Counted from the first letter of the stretch, positions 38,167 through 48,578 are shown. The stretch: DNA of 64,000 bases from Sinorhizobium alkalisoli (GCF_008932245.1 NZ_CP034909.1:1364001-1428000), one strand, 5' to 3'. The notes: a model not told the origin generated them from the sequence alone. A program made the numbers and translations.

Positions 38167-39207
38167 ATGATATCTCGTAGAAAAGCGGCATGCCTTGCGA
38201 GGGGATTGCGCCTCGCTGCAATTCCACTGCTTTGCGCAGCACTAGCGGCCTGCGGTTCGACGTCCAGCGTCAAGAAGAGCAAGTCGAGAAGCAAGGAATA
38301 TTTCGCCGAATCGGTCTACGGGGTCAAAGCAAGTCCGCGAGTGGCCAACGGGCGCAACATTCCGAAGGGCGGCGGGCGATTCCAGGTCGGCAATGCCTAT
38401 CAGGTCAAGGGCAAGTGGTATCAGCCGAAGGAGGAGCCGGGCTACAACAAGACCGGCATGGCCTCCTGGTACGGCTCGGCCTTTCATGGCCGGCTGACGG
38501 CGAATGGCGAGGTCTATGACAAGTATCACCTCTCCGCGGCGCATCCCACGTTCCCTTTGCCGAGCTATGCTCGCGTGACCAATCTCGAGAACGGCAGCTC
38601 CGTCATTGTGCGGGTGAACGATCGCGGGCCCTATGAATTCGGCCGGATCATCGATGTCTCCTCGAAGACCGCCGACCTGCTCGATATCAAGCGCAAGGGA
38701 AGTGCCCAGGTACGCGTGCAATATGTCGGCCGAGCCCCGCTCGAGGGCAACGACATGCCTTATCTCATGGCGTCTTACGTTACCAAGGGCGATCGCGGCC
38801 CTCGCATCGCGCCGGAAGGGCAGATCGCGACGGGGGTCATGGTGGCTTCGAACGAACCGCTGCGCGATCAGGCACAGGACCTTGGGACTCTGACGATTCC
38901 GGCGAAATCGACGCTTGGCGCAACGAGGTCGTTGAATGCGCTCACGGCGCCGCCTGCAGCGTCGCCGGCATCGGCCGCGCTTGCCGAGTTCATGATGCTG
39001 CCGGAGATCGGGCCGGTTCCCTCCGAGCGCCCGGAATGGATCCCGTTGCCGGATGGCAACATGGCCTATGCCGCCGCCTATGTCGAAGTCCGGGTCAGTG
39101 ACAGGGCTTCGCCATTCGAACTGATCATGGCCGATCCGGACCCGCTGACGTCCGACTCCATTCGGGCCTACGCAAAGCGGCAGAACCGGGGCGTTCTGGC
39201 CGATTGA
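38167..39207 (+). CDS. rlpA: Septal-ring lytic transglycosylase RlpA-like lipoprotein
   Basis: 346 residues. It has a lipoprotein signal ending CAALAAC near residue 29, then a basic linker and a double-psi beta-barrel domain: GMASWYGSAFHGRLTANGEVYDKYHLSAAHPT, RVNDRGPYEFGRIIDVS. The catalytic-type Asp and His of RlpA are present. It cleaves naked glycan strands at the division site in Pseudomonas. The C-terminal 150 residues lack an obvious SPOR domain. It is followed by the carboxypeptidase-like gene on the same strand (57-base gap). Confidence 0.88.
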   Translation: MISRRKAACLARGLRLAAIPLLCAALAACGSTSSVKKSKSRSKEYFAESVYGVKASPRVANGRNIPKGGGRFQVGNAYQVKGKWYQPKEEPGYNKTGMASWYGSAFHGRLTANGEVYDKYHLSAAHPTFPLPSYARVTNLENGSSVIVRVNDRGPYEFGRIIDVSSKTADLLDIKRKGSAQVRVQYVGRAPLEGNDMPYLMASYVTKGDRGPRIAPEGQIATGVMVASNEPLRDQAQDLGTLTIPAKSTLGATRSLNALTAPPAASPASAALAEFMMLPEIGPVPSERPEWIPLPDGNMAYAAAYVEVRVSDRASPFELIMADPDPLTSDSIRAYAKRQNRGVLAD

Positions 39208-39264
39208 CGCCGGTTGAATAGGTCTGGCGGCGCTGCTATGCCCGTGAAGAAACCGGAGTTTCTC

Positions 39265-40419
39265 ATGCGCATTGTGTGGCTGGCGATCGTGGGTGTCCTT
39301 GCAGCGGTCGTCGCAGGTGATGCGGAGGCACAGGCGCCTGCCTTCGACACCAAGGCGAAACAGATCTATCTCGTCGATGCGGAGACCGGGAGCGTGCTCT
39401 TTGCGCGCGGCGAGAACGAGCCCGTGCCACCGGCGTCGCTTGCAAAGCTCATGACGATGGAACTGGTCTTCGAGGCCCTCGACAAGGGGGAACTGACGCC
39501 GCACGCGACCTTCGAAGTTTCGGAACACGCCTGGCGCACGGGCGGAGCGCCATCCGGCACCGCGACCATGTTTGCCGCGATCAAGTCGAAGGTCGCGGTC
39601 GCGGATCTCATGCAAGGTGCGATTGTACAGCTGGCGAACGACGCCTGCATTGTTCTGGCCGAGGGAATGGCGGGCAGCGAGACGGCCTTTGCCGAACGGA
39701 TGACGGAGCGGGCTCGCGAACTCGGCATGCCGGTCGCGACATTCAAGAACGCGACCGGACTGCCGGACCCCGGAAACAAGATGACCATGCGCGAACTCGT
39801 CACGCTTTCGCGGCATTTGCACGAGGCGCATCCGCATTATTACCGCCTCTATTCCCAGCCGGATTTCGAGTGGAACAAGATCTTCCAGCGCAACAAGAAT
39901 CCGCTGATCGCCGCCAATGTCGGCGTCGACGGGCTGGCGACGGGATTTGCGGAAGGCTTCGGCTTCTCGGTCGCCGCTTCGATGCAGCGCGGAGAGCGCC
40001 GTGTCTATCTCGCAATGGGCGGCCTTGAGAGCGATAAGGAGAGGACCGAGGAGAGCCGCCGCGTCCTCGAATGGGCAATGACGAACTTCGAGAAGCGGCG
40101 GATTTTTGCCGGTGGCGAAACGATCGGTGAAGCGAGCGTCTATGGCGGGGCGGCATCCCACGTCGCGCTTGTCGCCGGCGGACCCGTGGACGTGTTGCTG
40201 CCGGTCAACAATCCGGAGCGGCTGACCGCCCGCATCGTCTACCGGTGGCCTCTCAGCGCGCCGGTGGCCGCAGGACAGGAGGTCGGCGTCGTCAAGCTCT
40301 GGAACGGAGAAGAGCTCGTCAAGGAAGTTCCAGTCCGCACAGCCGATGCCGTCGAGCCGGGCACGCTGACGAGCCGTGCGCTTGACGCCTTGCAGGAACT
40401 TCTCTTTTTCTGGCTGTGA
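39265..40419 (+). CDS. D-alanyl-D-alanine carboxypeptidase (PBP5/6-like), active site degenerate
   Basis: A 384-residue member of the DacA/DacC (peptidase S11) family with a signal peptide and a C-terminal PBP5_C-like domain. The SxxK motif is intact (PPASLAKLM). The SxN motif reads LAN ([10 protein letters not shown], near residue 123) and the KTG motif reads ATG ([11 protein letters not shown], near residue 225). Family members need the serine and lysine for catalysis, so the enzyme is probably inactive or altered. CGGAG precedes the chosen start; an ATG at 39,238 is possible. It lies directly upstream of tmk. Confidence 0.85.
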   Translation: MRIVWLAIVGVLAAVVAGDAEAQAPAFDTKAKQIYLVDAETGSVLFARGENEPVPPASLAKLMTMELVFEALDKGELTPHATFEVSEHAWRTGGAPSGTATMFAAIKSKVAVADLMQGAIVQLANDACIVLAEGMAGSETAFAERMTERARELGMPVATFKNATGLPDPGNKMTMRELVTLSRHLHEAHPHYYRLYSQPDFEWNKIFQRNKNPLIAANVGVDGLATGFAEGFGFSVAASMQRGERRVYLAMGGLESDKERTEESRRVLEWAMTNFEKRRIFAGGETIGEASVYGGAASHVALVAGGPVDVLLPVNNPERLTARIVYRWPLSAPVAAGQEVGVVKLWNGEELVKEVPVRTADAVEPGTLTSRALDALQELLFFWL

Positions 40420-40499
40420 CAATTGCACGCCGTGACGGTTTCTTCCGGCAGACCAATCGGCTAAACAGAGGGCAGGAATACGCCGATCTGGAAGAGCAT

Positions 40500-41180
40500 G
40501 TGTCGCTGACAAAGGGTTTGTTCGTAACGTTCGAAGGCGGAGAAGGGGCGGGCAAGTCGACCCAGATGCGCCTGCTTGCCGATTCGCTCAGCGCGCGGGG
40601 TTATGCCGTGCTGACGACGCGGGAACCCGGCGGGTCCGCCGGTGCAGAGGCGGTTCGCCACGTGCTTCTTTCGGGGGCGGCGGAGTCCTTTGGCGTGCGT
40701 ATGGAGGCGATCCTCTTCGCCGCCGCGCGTAGCGACCATGTCGAGCAGGTGATCCGGCCGGCGCTCGGAAGGAGGACGATCGTCCTTTGCGACCGGTTCA
40801 TGGATTCCTCGCGCGTCTATCAGGGGATTACCGGCAATCTCGAGGCGAGCTTCATCGAGACACTGGAGCGCGTCGCCGTCAATGGCGTCGTTCCCGATCT
40901 CACGATCATCTTCGACCTCCCGGCCATTGTAGGCCTCGAGCGCGCGCGTCGCCGCGCCGCCGATCAAGGGCCGGACCGCTTCGAAAAGGAGCAGTTGGAA
41001 ACGCATGAGAAGCGGCGCGAAGCCTTTCTCGATATTGCCGAGACCGATCCGGAGCGCTGCCGGGTCGTGGACGCGACGCGCCCGCCGGAGGTGATCGCTG
41101 CAGACGTGCTGGACCTTGTGGCGGCGCTGCTGCCGAGCGAGGACGCGGCGCGCGCATCCGCGGCGGAAGTGGCCACATGA
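40500..41180 (+). CDS. tmk: Thymidylate kinase
   Basis: A 226-residue dTMP kinase making dTDP for DNA synthesis. The P-loop is [12 protein letters not shown], the DRF motif is [15 protein letters not shown] and the lid region is [16 protein letters not shown]. The GTG at 40,500 is taken as the start because the family begins (V)[15 protein letters not shown] and the upstream frame is not conserved. Its stop overlaps the start of holB (ATGA). Confidence 0.95.
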   Translation: MSLTKGLFVTFEGGEGAGKSTQMRLLADSLSARGYAVLTTREPGGSAGAEAVRHVLLSGAAESFGVRMEAILFAAARSDHVEQVIRPALGRRTIVLCDRFMDSSRVYQGITGNLEASFIETLERVAVNGVVPDLTIIFDLPAIVGLERARRRAADQGPDRFEKEQLETHEKRREAFLDIAETDPERCRVVDATRPPEVIAADVLDLVAALLPSEDAARASAAEVAT

Positions 41181-42208
41181 CAGCAGAACGCCCAGGGGTG
41201 CTGGACGGGGCGATCGCGCCGGCCGAAAACAGCAGGCTCTTCGGCCATGGTGAGGCCGAAGTCTTCCTCGCGCAGAGCTACAAGTCCGGCAAGGGGCATC
41301 ACGCGGTCCTCATCGAAGGGCCGGAGGGCATCGGCAAGGCGACGCTCGCCTTTCGCTTCGCCAAACACGTGCTTTGCCATCCGGAGCCGACGGAGGCGCC
41401 CGACCGGCTCGGCGACCCGGATCCCGGTTCGATCGTCAGCCGTCAGCTTGCCTCCGGCGCCTCCCACAACCTCCTGCATCTGACGCGTCCGGTCGATGAG
41501 AAGAGCGGGAGGGTCAAGGGTGCGATCACGGTTGACGAAGTGCGCCGCGCCGGAAAGTTCTTCGGCCAGACGTCGGGGACGGGAAACTGGCGGATCGTCA
41601 TCATCGACCCGGCCGACGACCTCAACCGCAACGCGGCCAATGCCATCCTGAAGATACTGGAGGAGCCGCCGCGCCGATCGCTGTTTCTTGTCTTGACGCA
41701 CGCGCCGGGGAAACTCCTGCCGACGATCCGCTCCCGTTGCCTGCCGCTGCGGCTGAAGCCGCTCGATGCGGGGGCCATGCGCCAAGCACTCGCGCACCTC
41801 GGGTTCGACATGGGTGGGGGCAATGCCGATCAGATCCTTGCAGCGGCGGGCGGGAGCGTTGCCGAGGCGCTGAAGCTGATCAACTATGGCGGCCTCGAGA
41901 TCGCCGCTGCCTTCGACGACGTGATCGCAGGGCAGGGACCTGCGGTGCGCAAGCAAATGCACAAGCTCGCCGACATTCTCTCGGCAAAAGACAGCGAAAC
42001 GATCTTCGATTTCTTCGCCTCGCTCCTTCAAAGCCGTGTCATGCAACTGGCACGTGAGGCGGCTTTGGCCGGCGACATCGGGCGAGCGGAACGCTTCGCA
42101 CATCTTTCCAGCAGCTTCGCCGAGCGCCTCGCGATCAGCGAAGGCTATAATCTCGACCGCAAGCAGACAGTCCTGTCGCTTCTGGACGATCTGAAGGACC
42201 GCTTATAG
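41177..42208 (+). CDS. holB: DNA polymerase III subunit delta'
   Basis: A 343-residue clamp-loader subunit. It has the AAA+ fold with the P-loop-like [16 protein letters not shown], a Walker-B region ([13 protein letters not shown]), a sensor loop ([13 protein letters not shown]) and [17 protein letters not shown] SRC motif ([13 protein letters not shown]). The start overlaps the tmk stop by four bases, the conserved tmk-holB arrangement. Confidence 0.95.
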   Translation: MTAERPGVLDGAIAPAENSRLFGHGEAEVFLAQSYKSGKGHHAVLIEGPEGIGKATLAFRFAKHVLCHPEPTEAPDRLGDPDPGSIVSRQLASGASHNLLHLTRPVDEKSGRVKGAITVDEVRRAGKFFGQTSGTGNWRIVIIDPADDLNRNAANAILKILEEPPRRSLFLVLTHAPGKLLPTIRSRCLPLRLKPLDAGAMRQALAHLGFDMGGGNADQILAAAGGSVAEALKLINYGGLEIAAAFDDVIAGQGPAVRKQMHKLADILSAKDSETIFDFFASLLQSRVMQLAREAALAGDIGRAERFAHLSSSFAERLAISEGYNLDRKQTVLSLLDDLKDRL

Positions 42209-42420
42209 CGCAGGGGCGAACTTCCACTTCCGCTCGATCGCGGTGGCGGGATCGATTTCATACCGGTGAGCGAAGAGCATGACGTGGCCATGTCAATTCC
42301 GCTCCCGGTCGTCCGCTGGCCTTCCGTGGCGTCCGCTTTTTCTCGCCGCGGCGGTTCCCTACCTAAAGGCGATGCGCTAATAGCAGCGCTAACTCCAGAT
42401 CCGAGATATCGAAGCCGACA

Positions 42421-43971
42421 ATGAGAGATACGTCCCCCTTCTACATCACCACCGCGATTTCCTATCCGAACGGCAAGCCGCATATCGGCCACGCCTACGA
42501 ATTGATCGCGACGGATGCGCTTGCCCGGTTTCAGCGGCTCGACGGGCGCGAGGTGTTCTTCCTGACCGGCACGGACGAACACGGCCAGAAGATGCAGCAG
42601 ACGGCAAAGAAGGAAGACGTTTCGCCGCAGGAACTGGCCGATCGCAACTCGGCCGAGTTCCAGAACATGGCGCGTCTTCTCAACGCGTCGAACGACGACT
42701 TCATCCGCACGACCGAAAAGCGGCATCACGAGGCGTCGCAGGCGATCTGGACCCGGATGAGCGAGGCCGGCGACATCTATAAGGATTCCTATGCCGGCTG
42801 GTACTCGGTTCGCGACGAGGCCTATTACCAAGAGAATGAAACGGAGTTGCGCGCCGACGGGATTCGCTACGGTCCCCAGGGAACACCGGTCGAGTGGGTG
42901 GAGGAGGAGAGCTACTTTTTCCGCCTCTCCGCCTATCAGGAAAAGCTCCTGAAGCACTACGACGACAATCCGGATTTCATCGGCCCGGCGGAGCGGCGCA
43001 ACGAGGTCGTCTCCTTCGTCAAGTCGGGTCTCAAGGACCTTTCGGTCTCGCGCACAACCTTCGACTGGGGCATCAAAGTGCCGAGCGATCCGGCCCATGT
43101 CATGTATGTCTGGGTGGATGCGCTGACCAACTATCTGACCGCCACTGGATACCTCACCGATCCGCAAGGCCCGCGGGCGAAATTCTGGCCGGCGAACATT
43201 CACGTCATCGGCAAGGACATCATCCGTTTCCACGCGGTCTACTGGCCGGCCTTCCTGATGTCCGCCGGTCTGCCGCTGCCGAAGCGGGTCTTTGCGCACG
43301 GCTTCCTGCTCAACAAGGGCGAGAAGATGTCGAAGTCGCTCGGCAATGTCGTCGATCCGTTCAACCTGGTCGAGCATTTCGGCCTTGATCAGATCCGCTA
43401 CTTCTTCCTGCGCGAGGTGTCGTTCGGCCAGGACGGCAGCTACAGCGAAGAGGGGATCGCGACGCGGATTAACTCCGACCTTGCCAACGGCATCGGCAAT
43501 CTCGCCAGCCGTTCGCTCTCGATGATCGTAAAGAACTGCGATGGCCGGATACCGGCCTGCGGGCCGCTGACAGACGAAGACAAAGCCATGCTTGCGGCGG
43601 CCGATGCGCTTCTCGAGACGACGCGCGAGGAGATGGGCAAGCAGCTGATCCACCGAGCGCTCGCCGCCATCATCGCCGTCGTCTCCGAAACCGACCGCTA
43701 TTTTGCCGGCCAGGAGCCCTGGGCGCTCAAGAAAACCGATCCGGAGCGCATGGCGACGGTGCTCTATGTGACGGCGGAGGTCGTGCGGCAGATTGCCATT
43801 TTGTTGCAGCCCTTCATGCCGGGATCGGCGGGCAAGCTGCTCGATCTCGTCGCCGTTCCAGCGGAAAAGCGGGATTTCACCAGCCTCGGCGAGGCCGGTC
43901 GGCTCGTGTCCGGAACGCCGCTGGAGGCGCCGAAGCCCGTCTTTCCGCGCTATGTAGCGCCGGAAGTGTAA
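42421..43971 (+). CDS. metG: Methionyl-tRNA synthetase
   Basis: A 516-residue class I aminoacyl-tRNA synthetase. The HIGH motif occurs in [13 protein letters not shown] near residue 20 and the KMSKS motif in [12 protein letters not shown] near 305. The protein lacks the C-terminal tRNA-binding dimerisation domain and the zinc-knuckle cysteines, as in the short MetG2 type. It is third in the tmk-holB-metG-tatD series. Confidence 0.96.
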   Translation: MRDTSPFYITTAISYPNGKPHIGHAYELIATDALARFQRLDGREVFFLTGTDEHGQKMQQTAKKEDVSPQELADRNSAEFQNMARLLNASNDDFIRTTEKRHHEASQAIWTRMSEAGDIYKDSYAGWYSVRDEAYYQENETELRADGIRYGPQGTPVEWVEEESYFFRLSAYQEKLLKHYDDNPDFIGPAERRNEVVSFVKSGLKDLSVSRTTFDWGIKVPSDPAHVMYVWVDALTNYLTATGYLTDPQGPRAKFWPANIHVIGKDIIRFHAVYWPAFLMSAGLPLPKRVFAHGFLLNKGEKMSKSLGNVVDPFNLVEHFGLDQIRYFFLREVSFGQDGSYSEEGIATRINSDLANGIGNLASRSLSMIVKNCDGRIPACGPLTDEDKAMLAAADALLETTREEMGKQLIHRALAAIIAVVSETDRYFAGQEPWALKKTDPERMATVLYVTAEVVRQIAILLQPFMPGSAGKLLDLVAVPAEKRDFTSLGEAGRLVSGTPLEAPKPVFPRYVAPEV

Positions 43972-43985
43972 GCGAGAGCGTATCA

Positions 43986-44765
43986 ATGCTGATCGACACG
44001 CATTGCCATCTGGATTTTCCCGACTTCGAAACGGAACGCGATGCGATCATCGAACGCGCCCGCGAGGCCGGCGTTACCCAGATGGTGACGATCTCGACGC
44101 GCGTGAAGCGCTTCGAGACGATCCTTGCGATTGCCGAAAAATATCCGAACGTCTTCTGTTCCGTCGGCACCCATCCGCACAATGCCGACGAAGAGCTCGA
44201 TATCATGGCCGACGATCTCGTTCGCCTTTCGCAACATCCGAAGGTGGTGGCGATCGGCGAGGCAGGGCTCGATTATTTCTACGACAATGCTCCGCGCGAG
44301 GCGCAGGCCGAGGGCCTGCGGCGGCACATCGAGGCAGCGCGCGAAACCGGGCTGCCGCTCGTCATCCACAGCCGTTCGGCAGACGATGACATGGCGGCAA
44401 TCCTGACGGAAGAAACGGGGAAGGGCGCTTTCCCCTTCCTCCTCCATTGTTTTTCATCCGGTCCGGAACTGGCGCGTATCGGTATCGAACTTGGCGGCTA
44501 CGTTTCCTTTTCGGGCATTCTGACCTTCCCGAAATCGCAGGAACTGAGGGACATCGCCAAGACCCTTCCGCGCAACCGGATGATCGTGGAGACGGATGCG
44601 CCCTATCTGGCGCCGAAACCGTTCCGCGGCAAGCGCAACGAGCCGGCTTATGTCGCGCATACTGCAGACGTTCTGGCCGAGACGATCGGCGTCAGTCGGG
44701 CTGAGATCGAGGACATCACCACCGAAAACGCGCTCCGGATCTTCTCGAAGATGCCGAGGCTGTGA
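43986..44765 (+). CDS. TatD-family metal-dependent deoxyribonuclease
   Basis: A 259-residue TIM-barrel hydrolase. Metal ligands are seen in LIDTHCHLDF (HxH) and GEAGLDYFYD, with HSRSADDD for the histidine strand, LLHCFSSG and VETDAPYLAPKPFRG. It is 14 bases after metG, an arrangement widely conserved (YcfH next to holB/metG). Confidence 0.94.
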   Translation: MLIDTHCHLDFPDFETERDAIIERAREAGVTQMVTISTRVKRFETILAIAEKYPNVFCSVGTHPHNADEELDIMADDLVRLSQHPKVVAIGEAGLDYFYDNAPREAQAEGLRRHIEAARETGLPLVIHSRSADDDMAAILTEETGKGAFPFLLHCFSSGPELARIGIELGGYVSFSGILTFPKSQELRDIAKTLPRNRMIVETDAPYLAPKPFRGKRNEPAYVAHTADVLAETIGVSRAEIEDITTENALRIFSKMPRL

Positions 44766-44766
44766 C

Positions 44767-45603
44767 ATGGCGTTCCGGCGGGCGTTCACCATTCTCGGTT
44801 GCGGCTCATCGCCGGGCGTGCCGCGCATCACCGGGGACTGGGGCGCTTGCGATCCGTCGAACCCGCGCAACCGGCGCTTGCGGGCAGCACTACTGGTGGA
44901 GCAGTTTGCTCCCGACGGCGGCAAGACCACCGTCGTCATCGACACCGGGCCCGATTTCCGCACCCAGATGATTGCAGCCGATGTCCGCCACATCGATGCG
45001 GTGCTCTACACGCACGCTCACGCGGATCACTTGCACGGAATCGATGACCTGCGCGGCTTCGTCATCGAGAACCGGAAGCGCATACCGATCTGGGCGGACG
45101 CCTTGACGATGTCCCGGATCCGCGATGGCTTTCGCTATTGCCTGGAGTCGCCGCCAGGCAGCGGCTATCCGCCGATTGTCGAAGCGCGTGTCATCGAGGA
45201 CGATTTGCCGCCCGTGACCGTTCACGGTGCTGGCGGTCCGGTCGCATTCCAGCCGCTGATGCAGTTTCACGGCAATATTCACTCGCTCGGCTTCCGCATC
45301 GGCGATTTTGCCTATTGCAGCGACGTCAGTGATTTTCCGGCGGAGACGGTCGAGAAGCTCCTGGGACTGGATCTCCTGGTGATCGACACGCTGCAGTACA
45401 AGTTCCACCCGAGCCATCTGTCGCTCGTGCAATCGCTCGGCTGGATAAACCGGCTTCAGCCGAAACGCGCCGTGCTCACGCACATGCACGTGCCGCTGGA
45501 CTATGAGACGGTTTGCGACGAGACGCCGGATCACGTCGAGCCGGCCTACGACATGATGCGGCTGGAGTTCGAGGTGGCGATGCCAAGTGCCGAAGAGGCG
45601 TGA
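44767..45603 (+). CDS. MBL-fold metallo-hydrolase (PhnP-like)
   Basis: A 278-residue metallo-beta-lactamase fold enzyme. The signature is YTHAHADHLHGIDDLRGF (HxHxDH) with FTILGCGSSPGVPRITGDWG at the N terminus, typical of the PhnP-like phosphodiesterases. Further ligands are FAYCSDVSDFP and LTHMHVPLDYE. It begins one base after the tatD stop and completes the metG-tatD-MBL group. It is the last core gene before the IS island. Confidence 0.92.
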   Translation: MAFRRAFTILGCGSSPGVPRITGDWGACDPSNPRNRRLRAALLVEQFAPDGGKTTVVIDTGPDFRTQMIAADVRHIDAVLYTHAHADHLHGIDDLRGFVIENRKRIPIWADALTMSRIRDGFRYCLESPPGSGYPPIVEARVIEDDLPPVTVHGAGGPVAFQPLMQFHGNIHSLGFRIGDFAYCSDVSDFPAETVEKLLGLDLLVIDTLQYKFHPSHLSLVQSLGWINRLQPKRAVLTHMHVPLDYETVCDETPDHVEPAYDMMRLEFEVAMPSAEEA

Positions 45604-45664
45604 CGTCGCAATCGAGCATTCGACTTGAAGGCATTGATTTAAAAGCGCATACAGCGGCGCCCGT

Positions 45665-45692
45665 GAGTTCCATAATCTATCTTATGCGATCA
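45665..45692. promoter_or_regulatory. dif-like XerC/XerD recombination site
   Basis: On the minus strand: TGATCGCATAA, a 6-base centre GATAGA, then TTATGGAACTC. It resembles the Escherichia coli dif arrangement (CGCATAA, centre, TTATG) with 14 of 22 arm positions shared. It lies just where core genes give way to the IS island, and the ISNCY element begins at its edge. Whether it is the chromosomal dif or an integration site cannot be told from the window. Confidence 0.5.
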
Positions 45693-45703
45693 TGTTGTGT
45701 AGC

Positions 45704-47363
45704 CGCAAAGTTAAAGTGTCCTGTTCCTGCAAAGTAAGAATGTCACTCTCCCCGCGTTTTCAATGACGTGGGAGATTGCGGATGGGATTGATTGCGATGA
45801 GCGAGCGCGACCTGCAGCGGATCGAGGTTTTGTCGAAGGTGGTCGACGGCCGCATGACGCTGGTTTCGGCGGCGCATGTCCTGGGCTTGAGCACGCGTCA
45901 GGTGCGTCGACTGCTGGAGCGGATCCGGACGGATGGAGCGGCGGCGATCCGGCACAGGGCGATCGGCCGACCGTCGAACAACCGGATTAGCGACGGCGTG
46001 CGCGATTACGCCATGGCGATCGTGCGCGAGCGCTATGCCGATTTCGGCCCGACGCTGGCGGCCGAGAAGCTGGCCGAGCGCGATGGGCTGACGGTGTCGC
46101 GCGAGACCTTGCGCCAATGGATGTCGGAGGCCGGCCTGTGGCTGTCGCGCAAGCAGCGCCGGACGTTTCACCAGCCGCGGCTGCGCCGCGAAGCCTATGG
46201 CGAGCTGGTGCAGATCGACGGGTCCGAGCATCGCTGGTTCGAGGATCGTGGTGATCCCTGTTCGCTGCTGGTGTTCATCGACGATGCGACCGGCAAGCTG
46301 ATGCAGTTGCGCTTCGTACGCTCGGAAAGCGCGTTTACGTATTTCGAGGCGCTGGAACTCTATCTGAAGGCGCATGGTGCGCCGGTCGCCTTCTATTCCG
46401 ACAAGCATTCGGTGTTCCGGGTGGCGAAGAAGGACGCCAAGGGCGGCCAGGGCATGACCCAGTTCGGGCGTGCGCTGTCAGAGCTAAACATCGAGATTCT
46501 TTGCGCAAACTCGAGCCAGGCGAAGGGCCGGGTCGAGCGGATGAACCGGACGCTGCAGGACCGTTTGATCAAGGATCTGCGCCTGGAGGGCATCTGCGGC
46601 ATGGACGACGGCAACGCTTTCCTGCCTCGGTTCATGGAGCGCTATAACCGGCAGTTTGCCATTACCCCTGCCCGACCGGATGATCTGCATCGGCCGATGA
46701 ATCTCGCGTCGGACCGGCTGAAGGAGATCCTCTGCAAACGTGAGCAGCGTTATGTCGGTGCCCAGTTGACGTTCTCCTACGAGCGCCAGCGGATCATGCT
46801 GGAAGAGACCGAGGTGACGCGCGGACTGGTCGGCCGCTATGTCGAGACCTACGCTTATGCCGATGGCCGGCTCGATGTGCGCTGGAAGGGGCATTCCCTG
46901 TCCTACCGGGTGTTCGACAAGGACCAGCGCGTGACGCATGCGGCGATCACCGAGAACAAGCGTCTTTCCGATGTGCTGGCCTACATCAAGGACCGTCAGG
47001 ACCAGCAAGAGAAGCCGGTTGTGAAGACCAACAGCGAGAAGAATGGCTACAGGCCGCGGGGACGCAGGCCGGGCAAGCGGACGGATTTCATGAACGATCC
47101 GGCGGTCGTTGCTCGGCGGCGGCAAGCGCTCTCTGAGCTCGATGCGGCGGAATGATCCGCCATCGCAAGGTCTCAAAGCTAAAGCCGGTTGGTGCCATTC
47201 ACCCGCCCCCTCCCTTCCCTTGCAACCCGGCCCAGCCGGTCCGGTCGGGGGCTTGCCTCAGCGCAAGTGGAGATGCCGAGTGTCGCATTTCTAAATGGCT
47301 GAAGACGTATCCAAAGTGACATTTTAACTTTGCGCCACGCCGGACATTTCAACCTGGCCGCCA
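45704..47363 (+). mobile_element. Complete ISNCY-type insertion sequence
   Basis: About 1.66 kb with one transposase. Each end carries two related binding-site-like motifs spaced 24 bases apart: GCAAAGTTAAAGTGTCC and GCAAAGTAAGAATGTCAC at the left. The right end, read inward, has CCAGGTTGAAATGTCC and GCAAAGTTAAAATGTCAC. A 13-base direct repeat CATGTTGTGTAGC flanks the unit (45691-45703 and 47364-47376), consistent with a target duplication. The exact outer borders are uncertain by a few bases. Confidence 0.75.
45782..47155 (+). CDS. ISNCY-family transposase (DDE type)
   Basis: A 457-residue transposase behind a GGGAGATTGCGG ribosome site. The N-terminal helix-turn-helix is RMTLVSAAHVLGLSTRQVRRLLERI. 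The rve-type catalytic core includes QIDGSEHRWFED (first Asp), VFIDDATGKLMQLRF, AFYSDKHSVFRV and SSQAKGRVERMNRTLQD (catalytic Glu region). It is intact throughout, so the element may be active. Confidence 0.92.
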   Translation: MGLIAMSERDLQRIEVLSKVVDGRMTLVSAAHVLGLSTRQVRRLLERIRTDGAAAIRHRAIGRPSNNRISDGVRDYAMAIVRERYADFGPTLAAEKLAERDGLTVSRETLRQWMSEAGLWLSRKQRRTFHQPRLRREAYGELVQIDGSEHRWFEDRGDPCSLLVFIDDATGKLMQLRFVRSESAFTYFEALELYLKAHGAPVAFYSDKHSVFRVAKKDAKGGQGMTQFGRALSELNIEILCANSSQAKGRVERMNRTLQDRLIKDLRLEGICGMDDGNAFLPRFMERYNRQFAITPARPDDLHRPMNLASDRLKEILCKREQRYVGAQLTFSYERQRIMLEETEVTRGLVGRYVETYAYADGRLDVRWKGHSLSYRVFDKDQRVTHAAITENKRLSDVLAYIKDRQDQQEKPVVKTNSEKNGYRPRGRRPGKRTDFMNDPAVVARRRQALSELDAAE

Positions 47364-48381
47364 CATGTTGTGTAGCGGGGTACATTCTATTTCCAAGTGC
47401 GACATGCCAATAAAAACAAAGGCTTCGCCTTGGAGATTTTTGGATGTCGCTCTGCTATTCGCAGCTCACCCTTTCCGACCGCCGACGTTTGCATCAGCTC
47501 GTGGAACGCAAGGTTCCTGTCGGTGACATCGCCCGCCAACTCGGTCGGCATCGATCGACGATCTATCGTGAACTGAAGCGCAATACCTTTCATGATGCCG
47601 AGTTTCCGGAATACAGCGGCTACTACGGCGGCATCGCCAACGACATCTCCAAGGAGCGTCGGCGACGGCTGCGCAAGCTCAGCCGCCACCCGCAATTACG
47701 CGAACTGGTCATTGAGCAGCTGAAGGCACTTTGGTCGCCGGAGCAGATCGCCGGCCGCCTGCTTGCCGACGGTGTGAGCGCCCTGCGTGTCTGCACGGAA
47801 ACGATCTACCGCTTCATTTATGGCAAGGAAGATTATCCGCTGCAGCTCTATCAGCATCTGCCGGAAGGCCGCCGCAAGCGCCGCCCGCGCCGCTCCCGCA
47901 AACCCCGCGACGGCTCGATCCCGTTGGACTGCAGGATCAGCCAACGCCCTGATTTCATTGCCGATCGCTCGCGGTTCGGCCACTGGGAGGGCGATCTCCT
48001 GATCTTCCGGCGCGACCTCGGTGAAGCCAATGTCACCTCGCTGGTCGAGCGCAAGAGCCGCTACACGGTGATGATCAAGAATGGCAGCCGCCACTCTCGG
48101 CCGCTTATCGACAAGATCGTCGATGCCTTCTCACCGCTGCCCGCCTTTGCCCGGCAGAGCTTCACCTTCGACCGCGGTACCGAGTTTCGCGGTTTCAAGG
48201 CTCTGGAAGATGGGCTCGGCGCCAGGAGCTGGTTGTCTGATCGCGCTTTGCAAGTCAAGCCCGAGTGGATACGTGCGATGAGCTCCGGGCGCCGTTGTCG
48301 GCACGGATTCGGGAGTCTTGATTTAGCGCGTTCTCAGCGTTCGCTCACGGCTTCGTTTTAACGTGAGGGCAATCGTATGTC

Positions 48382-48522
48382 GGGAGCATGGTTGTCTCCG
48401 CGGTCGGTACAAGACCGCCGCATGTTGGTCTTCGCAGGCAAGGGTCTTCCTATGTTCTGCGCGCAGTCTTCGGGGGCTGCCGCCAGCTTCACGGAATGAC
48501 CTGACCTACGTCCACGACAGGG
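48382..48522 (-). ncRNA. Candidate bridge/seek RNA of E1
   Basis: A non-coding block 3' of the transposase, same strand, with strong similarity to the matching block of E2 and the same total length. In RNA order it contains AGCTGG (plus 48,483-48,488). This is complementary to the right half of E1's own target, CCAGCT on the transposase strand. Next comes CGCAGAA (plus 48,455-48,461), identical to the left half plus core of the target. Last is AGACAA (plus 48,392-48,397), identical to the element's own end plus core. Placement 3' of the gene fits the IS1111 group. Confidence 0.8.
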
Positions 48523-48578
48523 ACGCCTCGTCGCGTCAGAAGATAACGCGCTGAGAGTAATTGTCTGTCAGGCCTTCA

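Noticed and set aside
42145..43986. 613-codon open frame antisense to metG
   Set aside because: Covers the whole of metG on the opposite strand with arginine/valine-rich shadow composition and no domain.
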